From an uncultured Chitinophaga sp. (GTDB lineage: Bacteria > Bacteroidota > Bacteroidia > Chitinophagales > Chitinophagaceae): a stretch of 35,251 bases of DNA. The position numbers and the translations under genes were made by a program. Positions 24,970-33,600 of this stretch are shown here, one piece after another (position 1 is the stretch's first letter; each line of letters starts with the position of its first letter). The notes under the pieces are model-generated. The model had not been told where the DNA came from. It worked only from the letters and a program-made list of their open reading frames with translations, and made no database searches. Where the stretch lies: the NCBI RefSeq assembly GCF_937874145.1, contig NZ_CALNBI010000145.1, positions 1-35,251 of the forward strand, written 5' to 3'.

Positions 24970-24988
24970 TATTTTACTAAAATTGACG

Positions 24989-25016
24989 GCCGCAGGTAAT
25001 ACGCCTGCGGCTTTTT
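24989..25016 (+). terminator. Rho-independent terminator after the MerR-type gene
   Basis: An 8-bp stem GCCGCAGG (24989-24996) with CCTGCGGC (25004-25011), a 7-nt loop, and a T-run at 25012-25016. Confidence 0.85.
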
Positions 25017-25876
25017 CATGTCATGACCAGCGGCGCAATCGTGCCATCGGGCATGTAATGCAGTTCGTCCACGCACACCGACCTGCGGTGGCTGCCGCCG
25101 CCGGGAAGCGCGCCGTTGTGGTAAAAGAGCCACGACTTCCCCATGAAATCCAGCGTGGCCGGGCGGTTCGTTTCACTGTTAACGGCTGGCCCGCAAACGA
25201 TGCCGCGGAATTCCCAGGGCCCGTGGATGCTCCTGCTCATTGCATACCCGATCTGCTCGGGCTGGCCGTAGCCATACATGAGGTAATACCAGCCGTTCTT
25301 TCTGTATAGATGACTGCCTTCCATGAATTGCGGCAGACCGATGGTCCGGATCTCGCTTTCCAGTGCCGTGAAGGATGCGTTGAGCTGTGCAAAATGACAG
25401 ACCTGGTGCCCCCAGCAGATGTAAGCCTTTCCATCATCGTCGATATAAACGGTGGGATCGAGGTTTTCTTTGTCATTGTGCAGTTGCGGCAACATATCTC
25501 CCGTAATCAATGGTGCGCCGATGGCGTCGTGCCAGGGCCCCCCGGGCGAAAGCGCCTTCGCCACTCCGATCGCCTTCCCCGGAATATCGCGGTGCGATAC
25601 GGCTACGAACCAATAAAAAGCGCCGCCATGCGCGATCACTTTGGAAGCATACGCATCGCCGGAAGCCCAGGAAAAATCAGTTGCCTTCAACGGCGACGGC
25701 CGGTCATCCCATGCTTTCAGGTCGGTGGAAGTGAAACACAACCAATCCTTCATCACATAATCATCTACGTCCGGCGGCGGGTCGTCGTGGCCGGTGAAAA
25801 GGTACACCGTGCCCGCGTGTTCCAGTACGGTGGGATCGGCGGTGAATTTGTGGCGGATGATAGGATTGGCTGCCAT
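25016..25876 (-). CDS. GH43-like glycoside hydrolase (five-bladed propeller)
   Basis: A 286-residue glycoside hydrolase with the catalytic layout of family 43 (arabinofuranosidases and xylosidases). The candidate catalytic base is Asp14 (FTADPTVL), the pKa-modulating Asp is in NLDPTVYIDDDGK, and the general acid is the Glu of EGSHLYRKNGWYY. There is no signal peptide, so it appears cytoplasmic, which would fit hydrolysis of imported oligosaccharides. The frame opens with a TTG at 25900, but ATG 25876 lies 5 nt after the Fpg/Nei stop and is preferred. It is likely co-transcribed with that gene by position only, as the products share no pathway. Confidence 0.87.
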   Translation of the reverse strand: MAANPIIRHKFTADPTVLEHAGTVYLFTGHDDPPPDVDDYVMKDWLCFTSTDLKAWDDRPSPLKATDFSWASGDAYASKVIAHGGAFYWFVAVSHRDIPGKAIGVAKALSPGGPWHDAIGAPLITGDMLPQLHNDKENLDPTVYIDDDGKAYICWGHQVCHFAQLNASFTALESEIRTIGLPQFMEGSHLYRKNGWYYLMYGYGQPEQIGYAMSRSIHGPWEFRGIVCGPAVNSETNRPATLDFMGKSWLFYHNGALPGGGSHRRSVCVDELHYMPDGTIAPLVMT

Positions 25877-25881
25877 GGTAT

Positions 25882-26610
25882 TCAATATTTCTTTTGACAA
25901 TTTTCACAGTAAAACTTTCTCCTTTTCGTTTTACCCATGTATGTTTTGTGCAGTGGAATTTTGCAGCGGGGGCATTCTTTTTTTGTATGCACATGCCAGT
26001 TCCGCTTCAGCACGCCTTCCTTCTTCCAGTTGTAAAAACGAAAAGCAAAACTCACCATCTCGCGGACCAGCTGCCGCCTTTTCTCTGCCGGCAGGTTGCC
26101 CACCTTGCTGCCGGGATGTACCCGGATCAGCCAGGGCACTTCGTTCTTGAAAATATTACCGGCGCCCGCGAAGATGGTTTGGTCGAGGATCGCGTCACAC
26201 AGCAGCGTGCCGGGGATGTCTTTCAGTTTGCGCAAGGCTTTACGGGCATTCCATTCATCGTTCATGATATCGGCGCTCCAGTCGTATATTTCATCCAGCG
26301 GTTCGTCGAGCATTACGACGGAACCGGCGTAGAAATTCACTTCCCCGTTTTTGAACTGCAATTGCAACCGCGGGGGTGTTTTCTTCCTTTCATTGACCAG
26401 GTAAGTGCCGAACAGCAGGAAATGCACCCGCACGGTAAACCGCGGGAAACAGAGCAGGAAATGCTTGCCCCAGGTCCGGAAGCGGACGGGCTTGTTTTCC
26501 AACTGCTGTACGTCGAACGACTGTACCGTTCCGCTGGCGGACAGCACCTTCTTTCCTTCGAACGGCGCCAGGGCTTCTTTGAGAATTACGATGGAAGGTC
26601 CTTCAGGCAT
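25882..26610 (-). CDS. Fpg/Nei-family DNA glycosylase (endonuclease VIII-like)
   Basis: A 242-residue base-excision-repair glycosylase/AP lyase. The start is ATG 26610, because the family requires Pro2 as the catalytic nucleophile and the product begins MPEGP with Glu3. An upstream GTG at 26616 would bury Pro2. The helix-two-turn-helix region carries LDQTIFAGAGNIFKNEVPW. The C-terminal zinc finger is CPRC...CENC. It would remove oxidised bases from DNA. It starts 103 nt from the divergent HopJ-family gene. Confidence 0.92.
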   Translation of the reverse strand: MPEGPSIVILKEALAPFEGKKVLSASGTVQSFDVQQLENKPVRFRTWGKHFLLCFPRFTVRVHFLLFGTYLVNERKKTPPRLQLQFKNGEVNFYAGSVVMLDEPLDEIYDWSADIMNDEWNARKALRKLKDIPGTLLCDAILDQTIFAGAGNIFKNEVPWLIRVHPGSKVGNLPAEKRRQLVREMVSFAFRFYNWKKEGVLKRNWHVHTKKECPRCKIPLHKTYMGKTKRRKFYCENCQKKY

Positions 26611-26670
26611 ACACACCCTCCATCAAACAACGGGCCACCGGAACGCGAAGTATTGTTGTTCCGGATTTGC

Positions 26671-26678
26671 TATTTTTG
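26671..26678 (+). promoter_or_regulatory. -7 promoter element of the HopJ-family gene
   Basis: TATTTTTG matches TAnnTTTG exactly and lies 34 nt before the ATG at 26713. A TTG at 26653-26655 is rather close (15-nt gap) for the -33 element, so the call rests on the -7 box. Confidence 0.45.
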
Positions 26679-26712
26679 GGCTTCAAATCATTACAAACTA
26701 TTCAAAACCGGC

Positions 26713-27054
26713 ATGAAAGAACAACTCGCCACACTGATCCAGGGACTGAAAGCGAACACCGTTACCTTCAAGGAAGTGATCGCCTTCATCGAAAACTATT
26801 ACAACCACCAGCCTACCGCGTTCAGGAACGGCGATGCGTATAACGAAGCCACGCAGAACCAGGGCAGCGCCAAAGTATTCGCATTCGCGCAGCTCAACAA
26901 CCTCGATGCGGAAGATACCCTGTTCCTGTTTGCGGAACATTACCAGGCGGTATTGAATACCCCTGACGGCGCCGACCACCAGAACATCCGGCAGTTCATG
27001 CAGCATGGCTGGGCGGGCATCGCGATGGAAGGAACGGCACTAACCGCCAAATAA
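26713..27054 (+). CDS. HopJ type III effector-family protein
   Basis: A 113-residue protein matching the HopJ family: TVTFKEVIAFIENYYNHQPT, FRNGDAYNEATQNQGSAKVF and TPDGADHQNIRQFMQHGWAG. The family name comes from a Pseudomonas effector, but the members are widespread in free-living bacteria, including Bacteroidota, with no type III system seen here. The reading frame is open far upstream, over the antisense of the glycosylase gene; the ATG at 26713 begins the conserved region and has a promoter box in front, so it is chosen. Its biochemical role is unknown. A terminator follows. Confidence 0.87.
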   Translation: MKEQLATLIQGLKANTVTFKEVIAFIENYYNHQPTAFRNGDAYNEATQNQGSAKVFAFAQLNNLDAEDTLFLFAEHYQAVLNTPDGADHQNIRQFMQHGWAGIAMEGTALTAK

Positions 27055-27077
27055 TCTTTACCGGCCGATATCGGATG

Positions 27078-27114
27078 TCCCCCGGGAGCGCATGCTGCCG
27101 GGGGATATTTTTTT
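27078..27114 (+). terminator. Terminator after the HopJ-family gene
   Basis: An 8-bp stem TCCCCCGG (27078-27085) with CCGGGGGA (27098-27105), a 12-nt loop, and a T-run at 27108-27114. It overlaps the end of the SDR gene by 2 nt. Confidence 0.8.
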
Positions 27115-27851
27115 ACCTGCCGCCGCTAACGTCAATGAAACTGCCGGTCGTAAAAGCGCTTTTGTCCGAGGCCAGCCAGAGAATAGCCTCGGCCACTTCA
27201 GCCGGCAGCCCGCCGCGTTTGAGCGGCACCCCGGCTTTGACACGGTCTACCCGCCCGGGCTCTCCCCCATCCGCGTGGATTTCGGTGTAAATGAACCCGG
27301 GCCTGACGGCGTTCACGCGGATGCCTTCTTCCGCAACTTCCTTCGCCAGCCCGATGGTCAGCGTATCGATGGCGCCTTTGGATGCGGCGTAGTCGGTGTA
27401 TTCGCCGGGAGAACCTGTTTTAGCGGCTACAGACGATACGTTTACAATGGTACCGCCTCTTCCCCCATATTTCAACGACATGCGCTTTACAGCTTCCCTG
27501 GCGCAAAGAAACGGCCCGGTGATGTTGGACGCGAAGATGCGTTGGAGCCGGTCTTCCGTCAGTTCTTCCAGGCGCATTTGGCGTTCCAGGATGCCGGCGT
27601 TGTTGACCAGCGCGTCCGGGGTGCCGAAGTGTTTGTCGCAGGCATCGAATAATGCCAGCCGGTTCGGAGGAAACATCGGCGCGGATGGCCTTTGCGGTCC
27701 CGCCGTTGCGTTCTATTTCATACACCACGGCATTGGCGGCAGTTTCGTTCCGGTGAAAATTTACGGCAACGGCATATCCTGCGCGGGCGGCCAGCAAAGC
27801 AGTGGCAGCCCCGATTCCGCGGCTGGCGCCGGTAATGATCATTACTTTCAT
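27113..27851 (-). pseudogene. SDR-family oxidoreductase with a one-base frameshift
   Basis: A short-chain dehydrogenase/reductase broken in two frames. The N-terminal part from ATG 27851 has the NAD(P) motif TGASRGIG and runs in frame through ADVSSEPA. The C-terminal part, in the next frame, has LVNNAG, the Tyr-x-x-x-Lys motif YAASK, and ends with FIDVSGGR. The stretch between start and stop is 739 nt, that is, 246 codons plus 1 base. Removing one G from the GG at about 27660 restores ADVSSEPA-ALFDACDKHFG and a normal 245-residue SDR. It is either a real frameshift or a sequencing error. It starts 3 nt after the ketopantoate reductase stop, so the two were probably co-transcribed. The substrate is unknown. 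Confidence 0.75.
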
Positions 27852-27854
27852 CGG

Positions 27855-28769
27855 TTATCGGTTGATATTGGATTTCATTTTCGTCAGTTCACCCAGCAGG
27901 CGGGTGCGCGGTATGGCATTGGCCAGTCCCATTTCCTGCGCCATGCGGGCAACGGCCAGATTGAGGGTATCAATTTCCGTAGGGCGCTTTTGCAGGATGT
28001 CCTGGTAAGTGGAGATCAGCTGCCCGTCGGACATGCGGGAGATCATCAGCACGCTTTCCTCCACTTCTCCCAGTTCCAGCTCCACACCTTTGCTTTTTGC
28101 TATGTCGAGGCATTCGGCAATCACCTGGCGCGCCAGGTCCATTACTTCCGCATTCCGGTGGAAGATCCCGTTATCGGTTTCCAGCAGCGGGCAGATGGAA
28201 TTGAAGACGCAATTGGCGATGGCTTTCTTCCAGATAACGGGCTGGATGTTCGTTTCTGCGCGGAATGGGAACAGCGGCGTGCTGATGCGGCCTGCCAGTT
28301 CCGGTAATACCTCCGCATCACCTTTCATTACCCCAATTGGCGAAGGGGCTACGGGTTTAAAGCGAAGGCTCCCGTCTTCCGCAAACTGGCTTGTTGCAAA
28401 CAATACACAACGGTAAACGGAAGGGAAGCCCATTTCCAGGAAAGGCTGCTCCACTTCCAACCCGTTTTGCAGGAGCACGAGGGGCCAGTGGCCGGTTTTG
28501 CCTTTCAGCTGCCCGGCGAGCGCGGCATTGCCGAAGGATTTGTTGGTAAGGATGACAGGCCCTTCCAGCGCCGGGAACTGCTGCGGGGAATCGAAGCGCA
28601 CCGCGGCCTGGAAGGCAGTTTCCGGGGTTGTGACGTGGATGGGCCGGACGGTGGTTGCCTGGTGAAGTGTACTGCCGCGCAGCAACACCACTTCCCGGCC
28701 ATGCAGCGTAAGCGCGGCGGCCAGCACCTGCCCGATGGCGCCCGCACCGATGATGAACGTTGTTTCCAT
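27855..28769 (-). CDS. 2-dehydropantoate 2-reductase (ketopantoate reductase, PanE/ApbA family)
   Basis: A 304-residue NADPH-dependent reductase of the pantothenate/coenzyme A pathway family. The Rossmann motif is GAGAIGQ (8-14). The N-terminal domain carries LLQNGLE (Asn102). Lys182 with Asn186 and Asn190 (KKAIANCVFN) fits the catalytic Lys and substrate-binding Asn spacing of the family. ISTYQDILQKRPTEID is the C-terminal domain motif with conserved Glu. Distant members reduce other 2-oxo acids, so the exact substrate is not certain. It lies directly upstream of the frameshifted SDR with a 3-nt gap. Confidence 0.88.
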   Translation of the reverse strand: METTFIIGAGAIGQVLAAALTLHGREVVLLRGSTLHQATTVRPIHVTTPETAFQAAVRFDSPQQFPALEGPVILTNKSFGNAALAGQLKGKTGHWPLVLLQNGLEVEQPFLEMGFPSVYRCVLFATSQFAEDGSLRFKPVAPSPIGVMKGDAEVLPELAGRISTPLFPFRAETNIQPVIWKKAIANCVFNSICPLLETDNGIFHRNAEVMDLARQVIAECLDIAKSKGVELELGEVEESVLMISRMSDGQLISTYQDILQKRPTEIDTLNLAVARMAQEMGLANAIPRTRLLGELTKMKSNINR

Positions 28770-28857
28770 GGATGGGGATTTGTTCCAGGCAAATATGGGG
28801 AGGATCGGATAACCGGCAGCATGTCAGTTCCGGAAATTTCGGGCAGATCAGATGCCG

Positions 28858-29688
28858 CTATTTCCGGGGTTTGGAGCCGTTCCAATCCATCCAGAGCGCC
28901 GTGGCGCGGAATCCGCCCTTGGAGATATATTGCGGACGCATGTTTTTATACCGTTCCAACGTCTGCACCGCTTTATTGTACAGCGTGGAATCCTGCGCGC
29001 CCGGCTGGTGACCTTTGGGCATCGCGTAGGTGAAGTATCCTGATTTGCCGGCGAATACAGGAACCTGGAAGAAATCACGGGGTACGAGCTTCTTAGCCGG
29101 GTCCGCCTCGGTTTTCAGCGTCGATTCCACGAAGAAATCCACTGCATAAGGCGGGTACCCGAACAGGTAACCATATGCACGGTAACGGTCGGGCTGCCGC
29201 TCGAATTCGATCGCCGTAAGCACCACCGCCGGATCCGAAGCTGCCGTGAAACCCCACTGCCCGAAGAAAGCGGCATGCTCCCGGAGCACCGCTGCAAAAC
29301 GCGCCTTGCGCACCACGTATATTTCCATGCTCCGCTGCTGCTTGCTGGTCATGTTGAAAGGAATGAGCACAAACTGCCAGTCGCCCCGGCTCAGCGACCG
29401 GCACAGGCGCTGGTATTGATCAATTTTATCAAGAACAGCCAGATCTTTCACTACCTGGACGTCGCCTTCGGCCATGGTGCTGTCCTTCGCAATGGGGTAC
29501 CATAGCAGTTTCAGGCTGCTGATGGGTTTGAGGGTATCCAGCAGGGAATATACCGCCTCGTGATCCAGCCCGAAAGCCAGCACACTGTCGGCCAATGCAC
29601 GATCCGCCGCAGGGATGCCCGCCATCTTCCGGCTGGGTGTGCAGGAAAACCCGGCCGCCATTATCATGAGTAACAATAATCGTTTCAT
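28858..29688 (-). CDS. Uncharacterised lipoprotein
   Basis: A 276-residue lipoprotein whose family I do not recognise. From ATG 29688 the N-terminus MKRLLLLMIMAAGFSC is a lipoprotein signal (lipobox GFSC). The frame extends to 29733, but this would add 15 residues before the signal. The mature part is mixed alpha/beta with a conserved-looking GYLFGYPPYAVDFFVE near the middle and a basic C-terminus. No catalytic motif is visible. It sits between the panE-like gene (88-bp gap) and a divergent epoxide hydrolase. Confidence 0.75.
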   Translation of the reverse strand: MKRLLLLMIMAAGFSCTPSRKMAGIPAADRALADSVLAFGLDHEAVYSLLDTLKPISSLKLLWYPIAKDSTMAEGDVQVVKDLAVLDKIDQYQRLCRSLSRGDWQFVLIPFNMTSKQQRSMEIYVVRKARFAAVLREHAAFFGQWGFTAASDPAVVLTAIEFERQPDRYRAYGYLFGYPPYAVDFFVESTLKTEADPAKKLVPRDFFQVPVFAGKSGYFTYAMPKGHQPGAQDSTLYNKAVQTLERYKNMRPQYISKGGFRATALWMDWNGSKPRK

Positions 29689-29701
29689 GCACGCAATATA
29701 G

Positions 29702-29716
29702 TGCAACAATGTTGCA
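29702..29716. promoter_or_regulatory. Inverted repeat upstream of the lipoprotein gene
   Basis: TGCAACA-A-TGTTGCA is a perfect 7-bp inverted repeat about a central A. It lies 13 nt before the lipoprotein ATG. Partial extension (CAATAT... and ...ATATTG) makes a longer imperfect dyad. It may be an operator site. Confidence 0.4.
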
Positions 29717-29888
29717 TATTGTAGCATATACATTTCATCCTCCCCAAATTAGTTGTCACAACATCGATAAAACCGCTTCAAACCATCAACCACACTGCAT
29801 TTCGCAATTCATTCAAAACACTGTATTTTTATTTTGAAAAACCTTTTTACTGCTGACACACCGTTGTCATAACCCTTCCGGAAATTTG

Positions 29889-31049
29889 ATGATCACCGCT
29901 TTTGTAGTAACCGCAAATGCACAACCCACAAAACCTGACAATATGTTAACTGTACAACCCTTCCAGATCGAAGTTCAGCAACCTGTATTGGACGACCTCC
30001 AGACCCGCCTCCGCCAAACCCGCTGGCCCGACGCGCCCGACGACATCGGCTGGAACTACGGCACCGACCCCGTGTTCCTCAAAAGCCTCGTCGATTACTG
30101 GCAAAACGGGTACGACTGGCGCAAGCACGAAGCCGCCCTCAATCAATTCCCCCAATTCACGGCGGAGATCGACGGCGCCACCATCCACTTCCTGCACATC
30201 ACCAGCAGCAACCCCAACGCCAAACCCTTGCTCCTGCTGCACGGATGGCCCGACAGCTTCTACCGCTACCACAAGGTGATTCCCTTGCTCACCAAAGACT
30301 ATGACCTGGTCATCCCTTCCATCCCCGGCTTCGGCTTTTCCAGCAAAATCGCCATGACCGACGACGGCTCCGCCCGGGTATTCAGCAAACTGATGCAGGA
30401 AGCGCTCGGCTATCCCACTTTCTTCGCCGCCGGCGGCGATATCGGGCAAGGCATCGCCAAATCCCTGGCCAACCTCTTCCCCGGAACTGTATCCGCCATC
30501 CACCTGTCCGACGTAGGCTACCCCGACGGCTCCGAAGACTGGAGCCAGATGTCGCCGGCCGAACAGGCATTCGGGCAGTTCATCCAGGGCTGGTGGTACC
30601 GCGAAGGCGCGTACGCCATGCTTCACTCTACCAAACCGCAGACGCAGGCCTACGGCCTCAACGATTCCCCCGCCGGCCTCGCCGCCTGGATCATCGAAAA
30701 GTTCAACACCTGGCGCACGCCCCAGGGCACGCTGGAAGACAACTTCACGAAAGACGAGCTGATCACCAACGTCATGATTTATTGGGTCACCCAAACGATC
30801 AATTCTTCCATGCGCACCTACGCCATCGACACACCGGAGAAACTGGCCTCCAGCCAGAAAGTGATGGTACCCACGGCCGTAGCCATCTTCCCGGGCGATG
30901 CCCCTACCCCGCGGGAATGGGCGGAAAGGAGAGTCAACCTGCAGCGTTTCACGCAAATGGAGAAAGGTGGTCACTTCGCCGCCCTGGAGGCACCGGAGAT
31001 CTGGGCCGGGGAAGTGGATGCGTTTTTTAAGAGTATTCCCGCGAAGTAA
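29889..31049 (+). CDS. Epoxide hydrolase (EHN-domain alpha/beta hydrolase)
   Basis: An alpha/beta hydrolase of 386 residues, microsomal-epoxide-hydrolase type, adding water to epoxides. An N-terminal EHN lid (PFQIEV ... TRWPDAPDDIGWNYG) precedes HGWPDSF, the oxyanion HGxP motif. The nucleophile is Asp184 (GGDIGQG) and the catalytic His362 is in EKGGHFAALEAPE. Cap-domain tyrosines (e.g. QGWWYREGAY) fit the acid role. Two starts are possible. ATG 29889 gives a short AFVVTANAQ stub that ends like a signal peptide but lacks its basic start. ATG 29943 starts a cytoplasmic form directly at the EHN domain. The choice of 29889 is tentative. Confidence 0.87.
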   Translation: MITAFVVTANAQPTKPDNMLTVQPFQIEVQQPVLDDLQTRLRQTRWPDAPDDIGWNYGTDPVFLKSLVDYWQNGYDWRKHEAALNQFPQFTAEIDGATIHFLHITSSNPNAKPLLLLHGWPDSFYRYHKVIPLLTKDYDLVIPSIPGFGFSSKIAMTDDGSARVFSKLMQEALGYPTFFAAGGDIGQGIAKSLANLFPGTVSAIHLSDVGYPDGSEDWSQMSPAEQAFGQFIQGWWYREGAYAMLHSTKPQTQAYGLNDSPAGLAAWIIEKFNTWRTPQGTLEDNFTKDELITNVMIYWVTQTINSSMRTYAIDTPEKLASSQKVMVPTAVAIFPGDAPTPREWAERRVNLQRFTQMEKGGHFAALEAPEIWAGEVDAFFKSIPAK

Positions 31050-31071
31050 ATTCCATCATAGAGCATTACAC

Positions 31072-31107
31072 AAAAAAGGCGGCCCGCAAATGCAGGCCGC
31101 CTATCTA
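31072..31107. terminator. Bidirectional terminator
   Basis: A 7-bp stem GGCGGCC (31078-31084) with GGCCGCC (31095-31101), a 10-nt loop, and A-run at 31072-31077. It lies between the convergent epoxide hydrolase and TonB receptor genes, and is better for the minus strand. Confidence 0.75.
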
Positions 31108-31125
31108 TTTTGCGATGTTGAATGA

Positions 31126-33558
31126 TTAGAAACGGTATCCGAAAGTCATGCGGAAGTTCCTGCGGGCTTCCACGATGTAGGTGTAGTAGCCGGAAGGGCT
31201 TGTCGGCAGCGTGGCTTGCGTGAGCAGCTTGCGGTTGTCCAGCAGGTTGTTGACCAGGAGGCTCACGTTGTATTTGCCCACCTGGTAGTTCAGGCCGCCG
31301 TCTGCCCGGAAGTAATTCGGGATATTGGAAACCCGGGTGTTAGTGCCTACTGCGCGTTCCGCCTGCCATTGGATGCCGCCGGATACGCCGAACCCTTTCA
31401 GCGGGCCTTTCACCATATGGTAGTTCAACCATGCATTGGTCACGTGTTTGGCGGTGTTGGGCGTGATGTTGCCAACTTTTTTATCCGCTTCGTTTACGAT
31501 GGTGGGAGATTCACGGGAGATCTTGGAATCGGTGAGCGCGTAGTTTAGGGTCACGTTCAGGCCAGGGGTGATTTCACCGTTGATATCGATCTCCACGCCT
31601 TTGGTCGTGGTTTCTCCGAGCTGGATCTGAACGGCATTGCCGCGGCTGTCGACCAGTCCGGTGTTCGTTTTATCATTTACCCTTTTGATCTGGTACACGG
31701 TAGCGGAAGTGCTGAGGCGGCCCTTGAACCAGTCTCTTTTCACACCGAACTCGATATCGTTGCCCTTCGCCGGATCGAAGGCGTTGCCGGAAGAATCCAA
31801 ACCTGCCACAGGAACGAACGACTGGTCGTATAATGCATATACGCTGGTGTTTTTATCAATGGAATAGCTCAGGCCTACGCGGGGAGAAAAAACGTTGTCC
31901 ACTTTATCGGCATTGCGGTTGCGGCCGGTGGTAATCGCCTGTGTGAAACGGCCTGCCAGCGAAAGGCGGAGGTTATTGTCGAAAAAGCCCAGTTCATCCT
32001 GTACATACCCTGAAACATAGCTTACGGAAGAGATGTAATCGGAGCCGGCCGCGCGTTGGCGTACACTCCGGCTGCGGTCGAGTTTCGGCATACTGTCGAA
32101 GGGAATACCGTATTTGGGATTGTAGACGTTGAATATCTCGGTTTTACCAAGCCGGACATCGTTTTTCAGCGTACGGAAATCGCCCCAGAATTTCTTGACG
32201 CCCATATCTACACCGGCGAGGATGCGGTGGCGTACGGAACCGGTGTATTCTTCGCCTGTCAGCGAGAACTGGCCAAAACGGTTTTCGCCGGCTTCATCGC
32301 CCTGGCTGACGTAGCGGATCATATTGCCGTTTTCCTCAATGCTGCTGGGCCACATGCTGCTGCCTTCCATAGCGAAGTTGAAATAGGCTACCTGTGCGTG
32401 TGCTTTCCATTTATCGCTGAACGCGTGATCGAAGTACAGGTAAATGCTGTGATCTTTCAGCGTGCTGGGTTCCAGGGCGGGATCCTGGTAGAAGAAATCG
32501 TTTCGGATGTTTTCGTCGAGCAGCTTGCGTTTGGAGAAGGTGTAATTGCCGTTGCCGAGGTATTTGGAGGCCTGGTAGGTGTACTCCAGGGTGAAGGAAG
32601 TTTTGTCGTCGAGCAGGTATTTCACGGAAGGTGCTACTACCACGCGCTTGCTGTAATTGTATTTGGTGAAGAAGTCTTTTTGCTGGCCGGCGAGGTTAAG
32701 CCTGTAGAGCCATTTGCCGTCTTTGCTCAGTTTGCCGTCGAAGTCGAAGGCAGCGCGGTAGGTGTTGAAGCTGCCCATGCTAAGGTTAACGGCGTTGCGG
32801 GTTTGGCCGGTGGGCTTTTTGGTCACCACGTTATAGAAGCCACCGGGTTCGCCGGCAGCCAGCATGAAGCCGGCGGGGCCTTTTACGAATTCGATGCGTT
32901 CGATCATGGAAGCGTCTTCGGCGGTGGGGCCCCAGCTTTGTTCGATGTTCATGCCATTGCGGAATGCGGGGATTTTGGAACCGCGCATACGGATATTGGC
33001 GTATTGATTGTCCCAGTGGCCCGTGCGGGTGGCGCCGCTCACGTTGCGGGTGATGCCATCCACAATATCGAATACCTGCTGGTCGGCCAGCACGGTGGCG
33101 GATATCACCTGGATATTCTGGGGCACTTCGAGGATGGGGGTTTGCAGGCGGAGGGAGCCGGAAACGTTATCCACTTTGTATTTATTCCTTTCGCCGTTCA
33201 CCACCACTTCCTGCAGTTCGGCATGGGAGGCTTCCAGCTGGATGCTGATGGTTTGGATCTCGTCGTCTTTGAGGTCTACTTCCTGTTCCACTTTATTATA
33301 ACCGATGAGGTACACCTGCACGGTGTAACGGCCGGCATTGAGCTTCCTGAAAACATATTCTCCTTTTTCGTTAGTCATGCCGCCCCGGTTCTTTTCCTTC
33401 AGCTGCAGGGTCACGAAGCCGGCGGGGGAGCCGTCGTTGGTCACCACCTTCACCTTGATGGCGGAAAGGGGTTCTACTCCGGCCATTGCAGGCAAAGCGC
33501 AAACGAAAGCGATAATGGCCGTTGCCAGGATGGCGATATAGGTAAGTTTGATTCGCAT
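31126..33558 (-). CDS. TonB-dependent siderophore-type receptor with N-terminal carboxypeptidase-regulatory domain
   Basis: An 810-residue outer-membrane receptor. A signal peptide (about 1-26) precedes a CarboxypepD_reg-like domain (about 33-110, with PAGFVTLQLKEKNRGGMTNEKGEYVFRKL) and a TonB box near LQEVVVNG. The plug (about 130-240) has a IERIEFVKGPAGFMLAAGEPGG segment, as in siderophore receptors of the FhuA/FepA kind, and not the SusC type. A 22-strand barrel follows and ends in the typical aromatic C-terminus GYRF. It would import iron-siderophore or a similar ligand with TonB energy. No transport ATPase or siderophore genes are in the window, and no Fur box was recognised. A perfect -7 element lies upstream. 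Confidence 0.9.
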   Translation of the reverse strand: MRIKLTYIAILATAIIAFVCALPAMAGVEPLSAIKVKVVTNDGSPAGFVTLQLKEKNRGGMTNEKGEYVFRKLNAGRYTVQVYLIGYNKVEQEVDLKDDEIQTISIQLEASHAELQEVVVNGERNKYKVDNVSGSLRLQTPILEVPQNIQVISATVLADQQVFDIVDGITRNVSGATRTGHWDNQYANIRMRGSKIPAFRNGMNIEQSWGPTAEDASMIERIEFVKGPAGFMLAAGEPGGFYNVVTKKPTGQTRNAVNLSMGSFNTYRAAFDFDGKLSKDGKWLYRLNLAGQQKDFFTKYNYSKRVVVAPSVKYLLDDKTSFTLEYTYQASKYLGNGNYTFSKRKLLDENIRNDFFYQDPALEPSTLKDHSIYLYFDHAFSDKWKAHAQVAYFNFAMEGSSMWPSSIEENGNMIRYVSQGDEAGENRFGQFSLTGEEYTGSVRHRILAGVDMGVKKFWGDFRTLKNDVRLGKTEIFNVYNPKYGIPFDSMPKLDRSRSVRQRAAGSDYISSVSYVSGYVQDELGFFDNNLRLSLAGRFTQAITTGRNRNADKVDNVFSPRVGLSYSIDKNTSVYALYDQSFVPVAGLDSSGNAFDPAKGNDIEFGVKRDWFKGRLSTSATVYQIKRVNDKTNTGLVDSRGNAVQIQLGETTTKGVEIDINGEITPGLNVTLNYALTDSKISRESPTIVNEADKKVGNITPNTAKHVTNAWLNYHMVKGPLKGFGVSGGIQWQAERAVGTNTRVSNIPNYFRADGGLNYQVGKYNVSLLVNNLLDNRKLLTQATLPTSPSGYYTYIVEARRNFRMTFGYRF

Positions 33559-33592
33559 ATAGAATTATTAAAGAAATGTTAAAACCCGGCCG

Positions 33593-33600
33593 CAAATGTA
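33593..33600 (-). promoter_or_regulatory. -7 promoter element of the TonB receptor gene
   Basis: TACATTTG on the minus strand (33600-33593) fits TAnnTTTG exactly, 34 nt before the ATG at 33558. No clear TTG is found at the right distance for the -33 element. Confidence 0.45.

Noticed and set aside
25894..26712. N-terminal extension of the HopJ-family frame
   Set aside because: It is antisense to the Fpg/Nei gene, and only the part from 26713 matches the family; a promoter box lies just before it.
32056..33582. A 508-codon open frame antisense to the TonB receptor gene
   Set aside because: It is the reverse complement of a clear receptor gene and has no domain or signal of its own.
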